Source of the DNA: Selaginella tamariscina
Taxonomy: Eukaryota > Streptophyta > Lycopodiopsida > Selaginellales > Selaginellaceae
Reading direction: 5' to 3'
Assembly (NCBI GenBank): GCA_003024785.1
Contig: PUQB01000326.1
Span: forward strand, 124,001 to 188,000
Length of the DNA stretch: 64,000 nt
The position numbers and the translations under genes were made by a program. Positions 43,665 to 55,139 of this stretch are shown in pieces. The notes beneath the pieces were generated by a model that searched no databases, was not told where the DNA came from, and saw only the letters and a program-made list of their open reading frames with translations. Numbering within the stretch: position 1 is the stretch's first letter; each line of letters begins with the position of its first letter.

Positions 43665-44204
43665 TGCAAGTTGTAACTAAAATGGGCATGGCTATAGTCC
43701 CATTTCCTAATAATTAGCAATTTTAGCTATTTAATTAGCATTTTCTAATATTAAAGGAATATTCTTTAGAATATATGTTTGAAAATAGAATATTCTTTAG
43801 AATATTCTATTTTGTATTCTACCCTTTAATAAATTATAGCATTCATTGAACAAAAATTAATACATTATAAAAGTAGAAGGTATTAAATTATATAATATAT
43901 TGCCTAATATAACAATTAAGGAAGAGCATAAGAGGTACATTATATAAATATTGATGTTGTTATTAAAATATTAATATTTAAATATAACATTATTAATTAA
44001 AAATTTGTAGTATAATAATATATATATAAAATCCTATAATAATATAGTCAATCTTCCATATCATTTTTTAAATTTATATAGTTAAGTAAACAATTTGGTA
44101 TATTATTAAAGAGTTTATAATAATTATGAATATTAAATATATGATATTTTATAATTTTGTAATTACTTTAAATTTAGAAAACATACATTCCCTTGCAGTT
44201 TTGT
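43665..44204. other. Short E terminus then AT-rich DNA
   Basis: TGCAAGTTGTAACTAAAATG at 43,665 is another E terminus, abandoned after about 26 bp. The rest to 44,204 is very AT-rich with TATTATAA-type runs and no gene. Confidence 0.45.
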
Positions 44205-45198
44205 TAATCTATTGCATGCCAACGCCAAGAAGGAAAACATTGCGATGACGCCTTCTCTTATGGCAATCCTTCAGTAGCGGAGAACGAGTTGAACCTTATA
44301 AAGGAGGATGCTACGAATCACGACAAGCCCTACAGATGTTTGTTGTTGGATTCAGAGACTTTATGGGGTACCATCACTGCTTGTAGGAAACCATTTCAAT
44401 TGTTCGTGATGGATCGGCGGGTGTCAAAAAATCCTTCGACAGACAGGACACTAGAGGATTTGGTGAAGAAACTTAGCCGTGCAAGCATGTACAAAGTATT
44501 TATTATTGAATTCATACTTGCACTCTTGACTGATATCTACGTTTTCAGGTATTTATTTCTTGATTCTTGCTCATGTCATCGATACCTTTGCCTTCTCCTT
44601 TGCCAAGAGGAATAAACATCATTGGACAGGATTTTATATGAATGATGCTGATTCGAAGTGCATTGATTCGGTTGTTCACTTGGTTGTTAGGAATGCGCCA
44701 AACAGTTTCAAACTTTCAAATGATTGGCCAGGCATCTGTTTGCACTCCAACGGCCCTGAACCTCCATCCAATACACCAATAGGTGAGAGTGACGTATTCG
44801 GCAATGTACGTTATCCAAACATCACAAGTCAAGCGCCACGGAGCATCGTCAACTTGATCAAGGGTCCTCACAGTGATGCGTGGGTTTTTGACTACTGCAC
44901 TAGGGGGTCCATCTTGAAGGAGTGTTACCTTCGGCATACATGTGTATTTGCCGTTGAAAAGGATAAGACCATGGTTGAGGACCTGAACAAGTGGATAGAT
45001 AGGTTCTCAACTGACTACCCCAACGAATCCATAAAGGAGTATTTGAGAAAGTTCCCTCCAGATAAGTGCGATAGCTCTGAAGACGAATCTGGTTCAGTTT
45101 CATTCCTTGTCATGGTTTTGTTTGTTTCGCTCACACACACATACACACGATATACATATACAATATATATATATCTATATACATATATACATACATAT
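44205..45198 (+). mobile_element. Element E4, methyltransferase exon with fused pieces
   Basis: Near-identical to 21,690-22,575 of E1 from about 44,212 to 45,098. It then jumps to a ~20-bp piece of the HAD gene (TTTCATTCCTTGTCATGG), then to the microsatellite block (CACACGATATACATATAC), and meets the E3 terminus at 45,199. The joins look like internal deletion products. Confidence 0.7.
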
Positions 45199-45252
45199 AT
45201 GCACGTTGTAACTAAAATGGGCATGATACGTGAAAATAGGAATATAAAATAA
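44289..45252 (+). pseudogene. Best-preserved methyltransferase-like exons (E4)
   Basis: Two open stretches are joined by a 52-bp GT-AG intron at about 44,497-44,548: LIKEDATNHDKPYRCLLLDS to SRASMYK, then FLILAHVIDTFAFSFAKRNK onward, which is open for 230 codons. FDYCTRGSILKECY and CVFAVEKDKTMVEDL are intact, and the DSET segment stands in the catalytic position as in E1. The 1- to 4-base losses found in E1 after 22,260 are absent here. The last ~45 codons (after DESGSVSF) are out-of-context sequence from the fused microsatellite and neighbouring terminus. The N-terminal ParB half is missing, so it is a gene fragment. Confidence 0.65.
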
Positions 45253-45639
45253 ATTACTAATTAATACTTAAGTTTTAATTATTAATTAATTTTATAATTA
45301 TATGTAATTAAGCCTTAATATTAATTAATTAATTAATTAATCCTTCAATAACCTTACTTAATAAGGAATATTCCTAAATATCTTAGAATATTCATATTAT
45401 TCTTTGTTCTAAAAATAGTTTACAATAATTAAAAAATACTATCAACATAATTACAAATGAAATCATTTCCTTATCAACATGTTAATTTTTTATAAATACT
45501 TTCTTCTTAACCATATAGAGAAATCTCCTCATTTTATTTAAATCATCAGTCTCCGGATTAATCAATTATTTTGGTCAATATCTTGATGTTGTTGCCACCA
45601 TCTAACACTCTCACGAATGCAATTAGGAGTTGCCATAAG

Positions 45640-46690
45640 ATGTGATAAGACCAGGTCTGCATAAGGCTCATCTAAAAATGACGTTTCTTAATAATAATTT
45701 ATACAGCACCTAGTTGTTATCCTTCATTTTATAAACTCAAAATCACAGCGTCAGGAAATGTTTGATACGGTGGATACTGCTCACAAAAGTTTTCGAGATT
45801 CTTCTTTTCTAAGGCACGTATCCAAGTAGTTCATTAGCTCATCCATGGTATTGGTATCAGAATATGGGTCAAAAGTGATTATATGAATACAAGTAATGTT
45901 TTGGTTAAGCATAGCCTTCTAAGGAGAGTCGTCTACCACTAAAATATGTGCGTTCTTCATTATCCTTAACTGATTGATCTTCTCATGAAACCCAATTAAT
46001 CTTTTCATTCTTGAAGAAGTATGGCTTGCTTTCCTTTTTATATTGTGAAATTCGAGAGGTTTATAACACTTCGCTGGTCAAAAATCTAATCTTTACGAAT
46101 CACTTCTTCTACAACACTACAATGTTTCTTAAGCAAATTCAACAGTGGTGTCAAGTTGTGAATTTGCATGCATAACCAAATCCCCACAAGTGCACCCATC
46201 TCTTTAAGCTTTTGAAAGAGACGGTTTAACCCTGGATGAAAATAAATATCATATCGAAATTTACCATGACAAGGAATGAAATCTCCTTGTTTGATTTCCT
46301 TTTTCTATCCTCGGGCCTTTGTCAATGAAGCAGAACATCATTGACATCCAACACACAATATGGCCATGGGTAATGGGGTAGCGTTGCCTCTTAAATGCTT
46401 TGCAACTCTCCCTTTCACATTTATCTGTTGATACTTATTGTTGCCTATCCCTTTATCATTTAATTGTACATCATTCTTACAAGATTCAGATATTGCAAGC
46501 ACTGAAGAAAGTGATTTAGGAACTGAAGCCAATAGAAATGGTGATGAAAAAACTAAAGTGGTCCCCTGGTAACGATGTTTAAGCTGCATTATTTCCATTT
46601 CCTGCATGAACTTTTCATTCTAACATGTGGCACAAGAAAATTTTCCAAACCCCTCTCTTACCTCATGACAATGCTGAAAATCCATGTTCT
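45640..46690 (-). pseudogene. HAD/FCP1-like gene copy in E3
   Basis: Reverse-strand copy of the E1 gene. The N-terminal part is at about 46,607-46,440, the nucleophile region near 46,345, the GIW-equivalent segment near 46,175, the DDSP region near 45,930 (GTAGACGACTCTCC in the coding sense) and the LRKEE-type tail near 45,815. Frameshifts are present but the DDS residues are kept. It precedes the same terminus as E1. Confidence 0.65.
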
Positions 46691-46859
46691 CAACTGTTTC
46701 ATTACATCTGCAAAATGATAATTAGCTGACCTTATAATTATCAAGGTATTATTATTTACCTTGTTAATGTGTGACCCATGTTTGAATTAAAAGCTTCATT
46801 AATCCTTGAGAATTTATTTTTGTACAAAATGCCTTATGTTACACTCATTTATAACTATT

Positions 46860-47905
46860 CGTCACTCTAAGAACTCATTAACAATTCTTCTTCGCTATTA
46901 CCTTTTGAGTGAGGCAAAAAGGTTTTAACCGCTTGGTAGATCGTTCATGATCTTCCATATCTTCTATTGATGTTTCCATGAGTAATAGAGTATGTGAATG
47001 TTCTGTACTCGAGGTAACTTTCGGTCTAATATTTGATTAAAGATCGTCCTTAGACTCCGACATTAAACCAAATTCGTCTTTAGAGTTATCACACTTCTTG
47101 GGAGGGAACTTTCCCAATACTCTTATATGGGTTTGTTGGGGTAGTCAGTTGAGAACCTCTCTATCCACTTGTTCAGGTCCTCAACCATGGTCTTATCCTT
47201 TTCAACGGCAAACACACATTTATCCCGAAGGTAACACTCCTTCAAGACGGACCCCCCTAGTGCAGTAGTCAAAACCCATGCATCACTGTGAGGATCCCTG
47301 ATCAAGTTAACGATGCTCCATGCCGCTTGACTTGTGATGTTTGGATAACATACATTGCTAAATACGTCCCTCTCAGTTATCGGTGTATTGGATGGAGGTT
47401 CAGGCTCGTTGGAGTGCAAACAAATGCTTGGCCAGTCATCTGGAAGTTTGAAGTTGTTTAATGCATTCCTAATAACCAAGTGAACAACCGTATCAATGCA
47501 CTTAGGATCAGCATTATTCATATAAAATCCCGTCCAATGATGTCTATTCTTCTTGGCGAAGGCGAAGGCAAAAGTATCAATGACATGAGCAAGAATCAAG
47601 AAATAAATACCTGAAAACGTAGGTATCAATGAAGAGTGCAAGCATGAATTCAATAATAAATACCTTTTTGTACATGCTTGCACGATTAAGTTTCTCCACC
47701 AAATCCTCTAGTGTCCTATCTGTCAAAGGATTTTTTCACACCTGCTGATCCATCACGATTGAAACGGTTTCCTACAAGCAGTGATGTTACCCCATAAAGT
47801 CTCTGAATCCAACAACAAACATCTGTAAGGCTTATTGTGATTCATAGCATCCTCCTTTATAAGGTTCAACTCGGTTCTCTGCTGCTGAAGGACTGCCATA
47901 AGAGA
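46860..47905 (-). pseudogene. Methyltransferase-like gene copy in E3
   Basis: The 5' part, to about 47,690, gives RTELNLIKEDAMNHNKPYRC and LLLDSETLWGNITACRKPF. An intron follows (about 47,612-47,664), then an open stretch of 186 codons: GIYFLILAHVIDTFAFAFAK through SVLKECYLRDKCVFAVEKDK. Here the S-adenosylmethionine-like motif reads LGGSVLKE, caused by a paired one-base loss and gain relative to E1. The tail to about 46,860 is broken. Confidence 0.6.
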
Positions 47906-47929
47906 AGGGTATATGTATCCTGCCGCCCA

Positions 47930-48192
47930 GGCGTTAATCTTGCGCACACACATATATGTATATGTATATACGAGAGTGTGCGTGTGTGCCAGAGATAGAA
48001 AAATCAATAAGATTATACAGATACAAACACAGATATATATATTTATATATGTATATGTATATCATGTGTGTGCGTGTGTGTGCCAGAGATAGATAAATCA
48101 ATAAAATTATATATATATACACACACACATATGTATATGTATATGTATATATGTATATCGTGTGTGTGTGCTAAATAAATTTAATTATATAG

Positions 48193-48230
<38 letters not shown>

Positions 48231-48426
48231 GTATATATATGTATATGTATATGTATATACAGGAGTGTGCGTGTGGGTTCGAGAGATAGATAAATAAATA
48301 AATAAATTTATACACATACACACATAATTTATGTATGTATGTATGTATATAGGTATATATATATGTGTATATGTATATCGTGTGTATGCATGTGTGAGCG
48401 AAACAAATAAAAATTATACAGATAAA

Positions 48427-48513
<87 letters not shown>

Positions 48514-48650
48514 GAGTGTGCGTGTGTGTGCGAGAGATAAATAAATAAATTTTATTATTAAGATACACACATATAAATGTATATGTAAATACAGATAAAT
48601 AAATATACACCAAAGTGTGCGTGTGTGAGAGAGAGAGATTTCACCTATTT
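47930..48650 (-). repeat. Microsatellite block of E3
   Basis: Reverse-complement counterpart of 17,020-17,650: repeated blocks ending ...TGCGTGTGTGTGCGAGAGAT, separated by CA, TA and AAAT tracts. Five such blocks are visible (about 47,995, 48,090, 48,285, 48,535, 48,640), more than in E1. Confidence 0.8.
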
Positions 48651-49640
48651 GAATGCGCCTTCAAACCCTACCACTCCACTTGCATCACACGATACCTCAT
48701 AAGGTTTAGAAGGATCTGCAATACATAAAACTGGTGCACGTACCAAAGTTATGAGAAATCTGACTTAAACATTGTAGAAGTTGGCTGACAGGTAAATAAT
48801 ATTATGTTATAAACCTACATATTTAGTATGTCGAACTAAGATAGACTATTCATTCTAGACACTTAGTAATCCACAAAGTACCACATTGCTCATTAAGCTC
48901 TAATCCACTACCGCCCTTCCGCTGCCTTTTGTTCTTGAAACTTTAAGAATATATTTAAACCCTAAAAGTAATAAAATATATATTAACCCTAATCAAATAT
49001 TTCTTCTAAGAATATACCTAAACCCTAAAAAGAATAAAATATATATTGACCCTAAACGAATATTCTTTCATTATATTATCATAATTTTAAATTTGTGTGC
49101 GTGTGTGGGTGTGTGCTGTATCACATACACCCCAAAAATATAAATCATGCAAGGGTTTAACATATGTGTGTCTATGAGAGTGTTAACAGGCACGCACGCA
49201 CACATTGCTAAGGCACGTACCACCAGCAAGCCTATGGTCACTTAGCATTCTGAAGTCATCACCTATAACAATATATATATAAACACATATAATATACACA
49301 TAAACATATTACGTACATAGTACATAATATTGTCACGTCAGTACATATTATGGATCATGCATGGTGTGTATGTATGAGAGAAGAGAGAATGTTAAAAAAT
49401 TAATTTTGTACACATTGCATATATTAGTACACATATATACATACACATATTATACACATACATACATACATAGTACATAATATTGTAATATCAGTACATA
49501 TTATGAATCATGCATGGTGTGTATGTATGACAGAAGAGAGACATGCTACATATTATGGATCATGCATGGTGTGTGTATGTATGAGAGAAGAGAGACAATA
49601 CATATTATGGATCATACATGGTGTGTATGTATGAGAGAAG
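48651..49640 (-). repeat. Leader and minisatellite of E3
   Basis: 48,940-49,200 matches 16,741-17,000 in reverse complement, and 49,340-49,640 holds about four copies of the TATTATGGATCATGCATGGT unit. Between 48,651 and 48,940 I see nothing identifiable. Confidence 0.6.
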
Positions 49641-49859
49641 AGAGAGAGTGTTAACAAATTAAAATTATACACATTGCATATATTAGTACACATATATACA
49701 TACACACGTGTATACACACAGACATACATACATATTACATATATAAATTCAATGTGTTACATTATATACTTACATACACACAAATTGAGTAATATGGATC
49801 ATATATGCGTTGAACATGATGTTTTCAATAAAAAACAACATATCTCTCCAATTTGATTT

Positions 49860-50962
49860 AGGGTTTAAACCCAATGCAAGTATTTTATTATTAAATTTTA
49901 TATGGTATATATATATATATTAATATAAAATCTTTATACTAATATAAACTAAATGCATACACATTTTTCTAATTATTTACTTTAAACACTAAATATATGT
50001 GAGTCCCAGTGTAGATGTGTGTAACTATAAATATTTGGTTTTGGTTTTAAACTCTATATCATAAATACAAAGCTAGATGCTTTATCTATATCGTGATTCA
50101 CTCATCGGCTTGTGCATGTGTGTGCATATGTGTCTTTGTAAGTGCTTCTAATGCATGTGCACGTGTATATAGTTTATATATGTGTGTAAAACAAACATCG
50201 AATAATTAAGAAATTAAGAAAATAATATTAATAAACACACTATGAACATATTTTAAATTATACATAATACTATATGATTTTATCTAATATATAGCCATAT
50301 ATAGTTTTAATAATATATATTAATTTAATATTGATAATAAGGTTTAACATTGGAATATTCTTGAAATAATAAGAAATTAATTAAGAAAATCCCATTAATA
50401 TATACGAATGTAGATCAAGTACTGAAATAATTAACTAAATTAATTATGATAATCATGTTTAATATTGAAATATTCTTGGAATAATAAGAAAATAATAAAG
50501 AATATTCCATTAATATAAAGAAGATTAATTACTCAAGTAATTAAGAAAATGATATTAATATACACACTATGAACATATTTTAAATTATACATAATAATAT
50601 ATCATTTTATCTAATTTATAGTCATATATAGTTTTTAATAATATATATTAATTTAATATTGATAATAAGGTTTAACATAAGAATATTCTCAAAATAATAA
50701 CAAATTAATTGAGAAAATCCTATTAATATATACAAATGTAGAATAATTACTGAAATAATTAAGAATAAGACTAATTTAATTATGATAATCATGTTTAATA
50801 TTGGAATATTTTTTGAATATTAAGAAAATAATAACGAATATCCCATTAATAGTAGGAAATGTAAATTAATTACTTGAGTAATTAAGTAAATAATATTAAT
50901 AAACACACTATGAATATATTTTAAATGATACATAATAATATATCAATTTATTTATGTATAAG

Positions 50963-50997
<35 letters not shown>

Positions 50998-51590
50998 TAT
51001 TATATATATATAATATAAACTTAATAATATATACTTGAATATTAAGAATGTAGAATAATTACTAAAATTTCGTAATATTAAACAGGTTGAATCACTTGAA
51101 TCACATTAAATGCAATTTTTAAACACTCATTGGAATTGGAGAATATATATGTCAGAGTGTCGGTTATTTGTGTCAACTCATCTTAAATTTTATTTTCTGT
51201 TCTTTTCAAAAATTTGAATTTGTGACATAAGTATTTTTGGTCTGATATGTAAATTTAAAAATGCATTTAATTTCCCATTCAAATTCAGATCTGATTCTTT
51301 CTCCGGTAAGGGTTTCTTCATTTTTGTAACTTTCACTCTTTAGATCTTCTTTTTTCTTGATAATAATCAGCTCAGGAGCGACATTAAATTGGGTACTATT
51401 ATTTATAAGAAAGCACAGCGCCTTCAGTGATGTTTATAAGTAAGTATTATAAACAAATTTATATATACTTATAAAGATCCACTCTCTTACATTCTCTCTT
51501 AAAATTAGAATTTAGGGGTTTAAGAATGCATTAGGATTACATTATATTTCGTTAGGGATTTATCCATTTAAACATCCTTCTTACTTAATA
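49860..51590. repeat. AT-rich region with ~330-bp tandem repeat
   Basis: The block CACACTATGAACATATTTTA recurs at about 50,236, 50,563 and (with one change) 50,904, each followed by the same TACATAATA, ATTGATAATAAGGTTTAACA and TAAGAAAAT segments, i.e. two and a half units of about 330-340 bp. A long TA run lies at 50,965-51,015. No coding sequence. Confidence 0.65.
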
Positions 51591-51599
51591 TTCTTGATT

Positions 51600-52300
51600 A
51601 GTCGAGGCGGCATGATTAATTCGGCCATTTCTTTTTTGCCTCTTAGAAGAGGTGGCAGGATTAATCCCGCCACCATCTCTTTGATAGCCATGGGAGAATT
51701 AGTCTGGGCAATGCTTCTCTGCCTCTGGAAAAGAGCGGTGGGATTAATCCTGCCGATAACCCTCTTAATTAATAAAGAGTTACCTGAATTTATTAAAAAG
51801 AGTTGTTGATGGGATTAATCATGCCAACCATTCTAGGAGGCAGAGAAGGGGTGGCGGAATTAATCTCGCCACTTCCCTGTTTTAAAGATTTGTGGGCAAG
51901 ATTTATCTCGGCAATCAGTTTCAAACGTAGAAAAACATTGGCAGGATTAATCCCGCCACCCCTTCGAAATCTCTTTAAAATCATAGCTTCGAAGAGAGTT
52001 GTGGGCGGGATTAATCATGCCACCTATTCCCCATCATGAGAGTTGTGGGCGGGATTAATCCCGCCAATTCTTCCTCTTGGAAGGGTGTTGCAGCGGGATT
52101 AATCCCGCCGCCTCTTCCTCATTGGAGGGAGTTGGCAGCAGGATTAATCCTGCCACTCTCTCCGACGAGGAAGATCAGGTGGCGGGATTAATCCTGCCAA
52201 TTCTTCCTCGCCGAAGGGAGTTGGCGGCGGGATTAATCCCGCCCACCGTTCCTCGTTGGAGGGGGTCGTGGGCGGGATTAATCCCATCCATCAGTTGTAT
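51600..52300 (+). repeat. Palindrome array 2, same GGCGGGATTAATCCCGCC core
   Basis: About 15 copies. From 52,000 on they are regular: about 52,003, 52,048, 52,088, 52,134, 52,178, 52,222 and 52,270, a period of about 44 bp. Earlier copies (about 51,605, 51,651, 51,735, 51,804, 51,853, 51,892, 51,940) are more degenerate. The spacers share CTTCCTC...GGAGGGAGTTGG parts in the regular section. It ends about 260 bp upstream of the transposase-like gene region, as array 1 does before the ParB-like gene. The high-identity end is near the gene here, the reverse of array 1. Confidence 0.85.
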
Positions 52301-52559
52301 TAATCAAGCATGAGATAACATCCCTATAAATAATTATGTATTATTGCACATGCATATTATTAAGCAATCGCAATTCAGATTTCTTAGAAATATTGCATAA
52401 ACAAATATCATAAATAACACAATTATTTATGTGCATGACAATATGTTTAATATTAGAGATAAAGTATGTCTTCTTCGGAACAACGAAATAGTTAGCACTG
52501 GAACTGTGGAAGTTTAAGATGATAATGCATCATGTCATAATATTTCCCAAGGATCTTAT

Positions 52560-54680
52560 GTGTACATATGGGTGAACACCATTTGCAAGCATGTTGAGGT
52601 TCCGAGAATGGAATTTGAGGAGGGTTCTCTTGTATTGTGGAATTTGGATAAAGTCAAGGTTGACACAGAATATGCAGAGTCACAAACAAATAGTAGCACA
52701 AGTTCACCAAATGATGGCTTGCATGCTGTGATGGATGAGGTGATTCTCTTTCTTTACAAATTGAAGTTGGGAGAGGCATCATCACAGCTACAAATCCAAT
52801 GGAAGTGTCAGAAGAGAAATTAGGGGCTGACTTTGTGGGTGTAGTTGTGACAGAGGTTTCACCTAATGGCACATTGCATCCTGGATCCCTTGTGAGTGGC
52901 GAACATCTGAATTAAGACAGCAAGATGGTTCAACATATTTTGGGTTGGATTTCAAGAAGAACAACCCATATTTGAAGAGGCTCCTTGCATTGGTCCTATT
53001 GTAAGAAAAAGGCGATTCATGGGTTGCAGATCTTCCTTGCAAGTTTTAGCAAGAGGGTCAAGATCGATCCTACATCTTCCAAAAGTGTTACGAGCATTGC
53101 CACGATTGACTGCTGCAAGAAGAAGTGTTGTCAAATGGCAGACCGAATGAAATTACCCAATGTAGACATGTCTTTTGTATGCTCACTCAAAAGCAAAGGC
53201 ATGAGTTTGTATATGCTGCACTAACTGGGTGTATTGATGGAATGGCCTTGGACACAGGTTATCAGAGTACATCCATGGTATTTAATAAGGTGGCCATCTG
53301 CTTCAAAGCTTGGTACAGTATATACGGGATCCCAAAGACCACGTTCTACCATCGGAGGGATGAGTGGCTAGATGGAGTGCGAACCTCAGTACATGGGAAC
53401 ACTTGCTTGGTCAAAACCCGCTCTCACATTATGGCAGCCATAAAGATACTCAAGGCTTTTGTGGAAGCAAATGCAGACATGGATGCCTCACAAATGCCAA
53501 ACCACAAATGCAGGGTTAGAGAAAATCTCAAGGTTTTGCCTTCAATCTACACTCAATTGAAGCTGTGTGAACATGTGAACAAGTGCCTTCAATTTGATGG
53601 GGCTCCAAGCAATCTGCACTGGTACCTTCAACAACATATGAATACTCATTTTAAGGATGTGGAGATTGCAAAACACTCTAGCTTTTTCAAGTGTGACACT
53701 TGTACATCATTGAAGGCTGCAGAGGCTTGTGCAAAAACCTTGGTGGAGATCACTTACCATTCAAAAGAAGATGGAGGACATGATTGCACAACAAACTTGC
53801 TGGTCTCAGTACTATGCACACGCATGCTTTCTGTGTCACCCATCAGACTACTGTGCTTGATCCATGACAAGATGGATCATTCAAAGACCAGCATTTCAAA
53901 GCTCATTCAACACCAAAGTGCCTTGGAAATGTCATGAAACTTCCGATTTCATTGACAGGTGTGTTAACACATGGACACGTTGTGAGTCATATGGACACTT
54001 TTCACTTCCACATTGGTTAGTGACTCCAATTTCACTATTGGGTCGTTGGCCATGTGTTTCAGAAACCTTGAAGCCCACTCACAAACAAGTCCTATCAGTG
54101 ATCTCAAAGTGAAGAAACAACACCTTCAACCTTTACATAATGCTCTCATAAACACGTCTGCACTTGAGGCTACTTGGGAATATGAAGGCATTGTCAGTAG
54201 CCTGCACAAAAAACAGATGGCCCTATTGAGAGTTCTGGTTCAGTGGAGGGATCTAGCTCAAATAGTGTACATGTGTCCTCAACATCAAATAAGCTTCCTT
54301 GTCATTTGCTTTTACAGATGGATAATTGTGCAGGCGAGAACAAAAATAGGTAAATCATTTTACTTAAGGGTTTTCAAGCTCATACTTATTTTATTTTCTA
54401 GATATGTGCTAGCATACTTGTCAATGCTTGTTGCCAAAGGTGTGTTTGAGACAATCACGCTCAGTTTCCTTATGGTTGGTCACACTCATGAAGATATTGA
54501 TGCGTTCTTCAGCAAGGTCTCCAACTTTATAAAAAGGACAAGTGCACTTACCTTATCGCATATGATGATCTTTTTGAAAATTGCATCTCCAAAAAAAGTT
54601 GTGCTTTCCTTGTGACTGAGTGCCAGACTTCAAAAAATTTCTCAAGGAGTATATAAAAAGGGGAGTGATTCTTTAATTGG
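52560..54680 (+). pseudogene. Transposase-like gene of the DNC/ENKNR, VGHTHxDIDxFF type
   Basis: Pieces in order: an N-terminal part EFEEGSLVLWNLDKV (about 52,610-52,655); CCKKKCCQMADRM (53,110-53,150), the Cys-rich start typical of this family; CFKAWYSIYGIPKTTFYHRR (53,300-53,358); DHSKTSISK (53,873); LPISLTGVLTHGHVVSHMD (53,943-53,999); SNFTIGSLAMCFRNLEAH (54,019-54,080); MDNCAGENKNR spanning a 52-bp intron (54,350-54,401); and LSFLMVGHTHEDIDAFFSKV (54,460-54,520). I recognise this as the uncharacterised plant/animal multicopy family with a DUF7869-type RNase H-like core (name from memory; check needed). Frameshifts near 53,150, 53,935 and 54,010 and several stops before 53,125 break it. 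It may continue beyond the element inserted at 54,689. Confidence 0.6.
54350..54401 (+). other. Intron in the transposase-like gene
   Basis: Donor GTAAATC, acceptor TTTATTTTCTAG, 52 bp. Splicing joins ENKN-AG to ATATGTGCTAGC so that the conserved ENKNRYVLAYL stretch is continuous. Read-through would break it. Confidence 0.8.
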
Positions 54681-54688
54681 TCACATTG

Positions 54689-55135
54689 TGCTTATCAAGC
54701 CACGATCCAGGAATAAGGAAGTGAGTAGGATTCCGAGAACAAGGAAGCTTGACTCAGGAGCAGGACAAAGAACAGGACAGGGAGCAGGACAGGAACTGGG
54801 AACTAAGAATAATACAAGAGCAGAAGGCAAGAAGTAAGACAAGAACAAGACAAAAACAAGGAACAAGAATGATTGTAGAATGACTAGTGTTGATAGTAAC
54901 TGATTTTACAACAATTAGGTTGGAGCTTTTATGCTCACAACTCCAAGAGCTAATTTGGTCATGAGCATAATCTAGTCATGAGCTAAAAATGGTGACCCTT
55001 ATCCTCTAGGCATATCCTGTAGGAATATCCGGTAGGCATATCCTGTAGGTATATCCTGTAGGCATATCCTGTATCCCGTATCCCGTATCATGTATCTTAT
55101 ATCCGGAATCCTACATCCTATATTGGGTCGTGACA
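54689..55135 (-). repeat. 3' LTR of the minus-arm chromovirus
   Basis: Runs from TGCTTATCAAGCCACGATCC (a variant terminus) to GGGTCGTGACA, with the short AGGATAT minisatellite at about 55,000-55,130 and GAGCAGGACAGG repeats at 54,750-54,830. Confidence 0.8.
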
Positions 55136-55139
55136 GAAC

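Larger units (their letters stand above)
45199..49640 (-). mobile_element. Element E3, inverted copy lacking the array and ParB half
   Basis: On the minus strand, from right to left: minisatellite (49,640-49,340), leader (49,200-48,940), microsatellite block (48,640-47,930), methyltransferase-like exons (47,905-46,860), HAD gene (46,690-45,640), tail and terminus at 45,199. The junction at about 47,910 joins microsatellite directly to the exon that starts DAFSYGSPSAAENR-equivalent, so the palindrome array and about 3 kb of gene are deleted. Confidence 0.7.
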
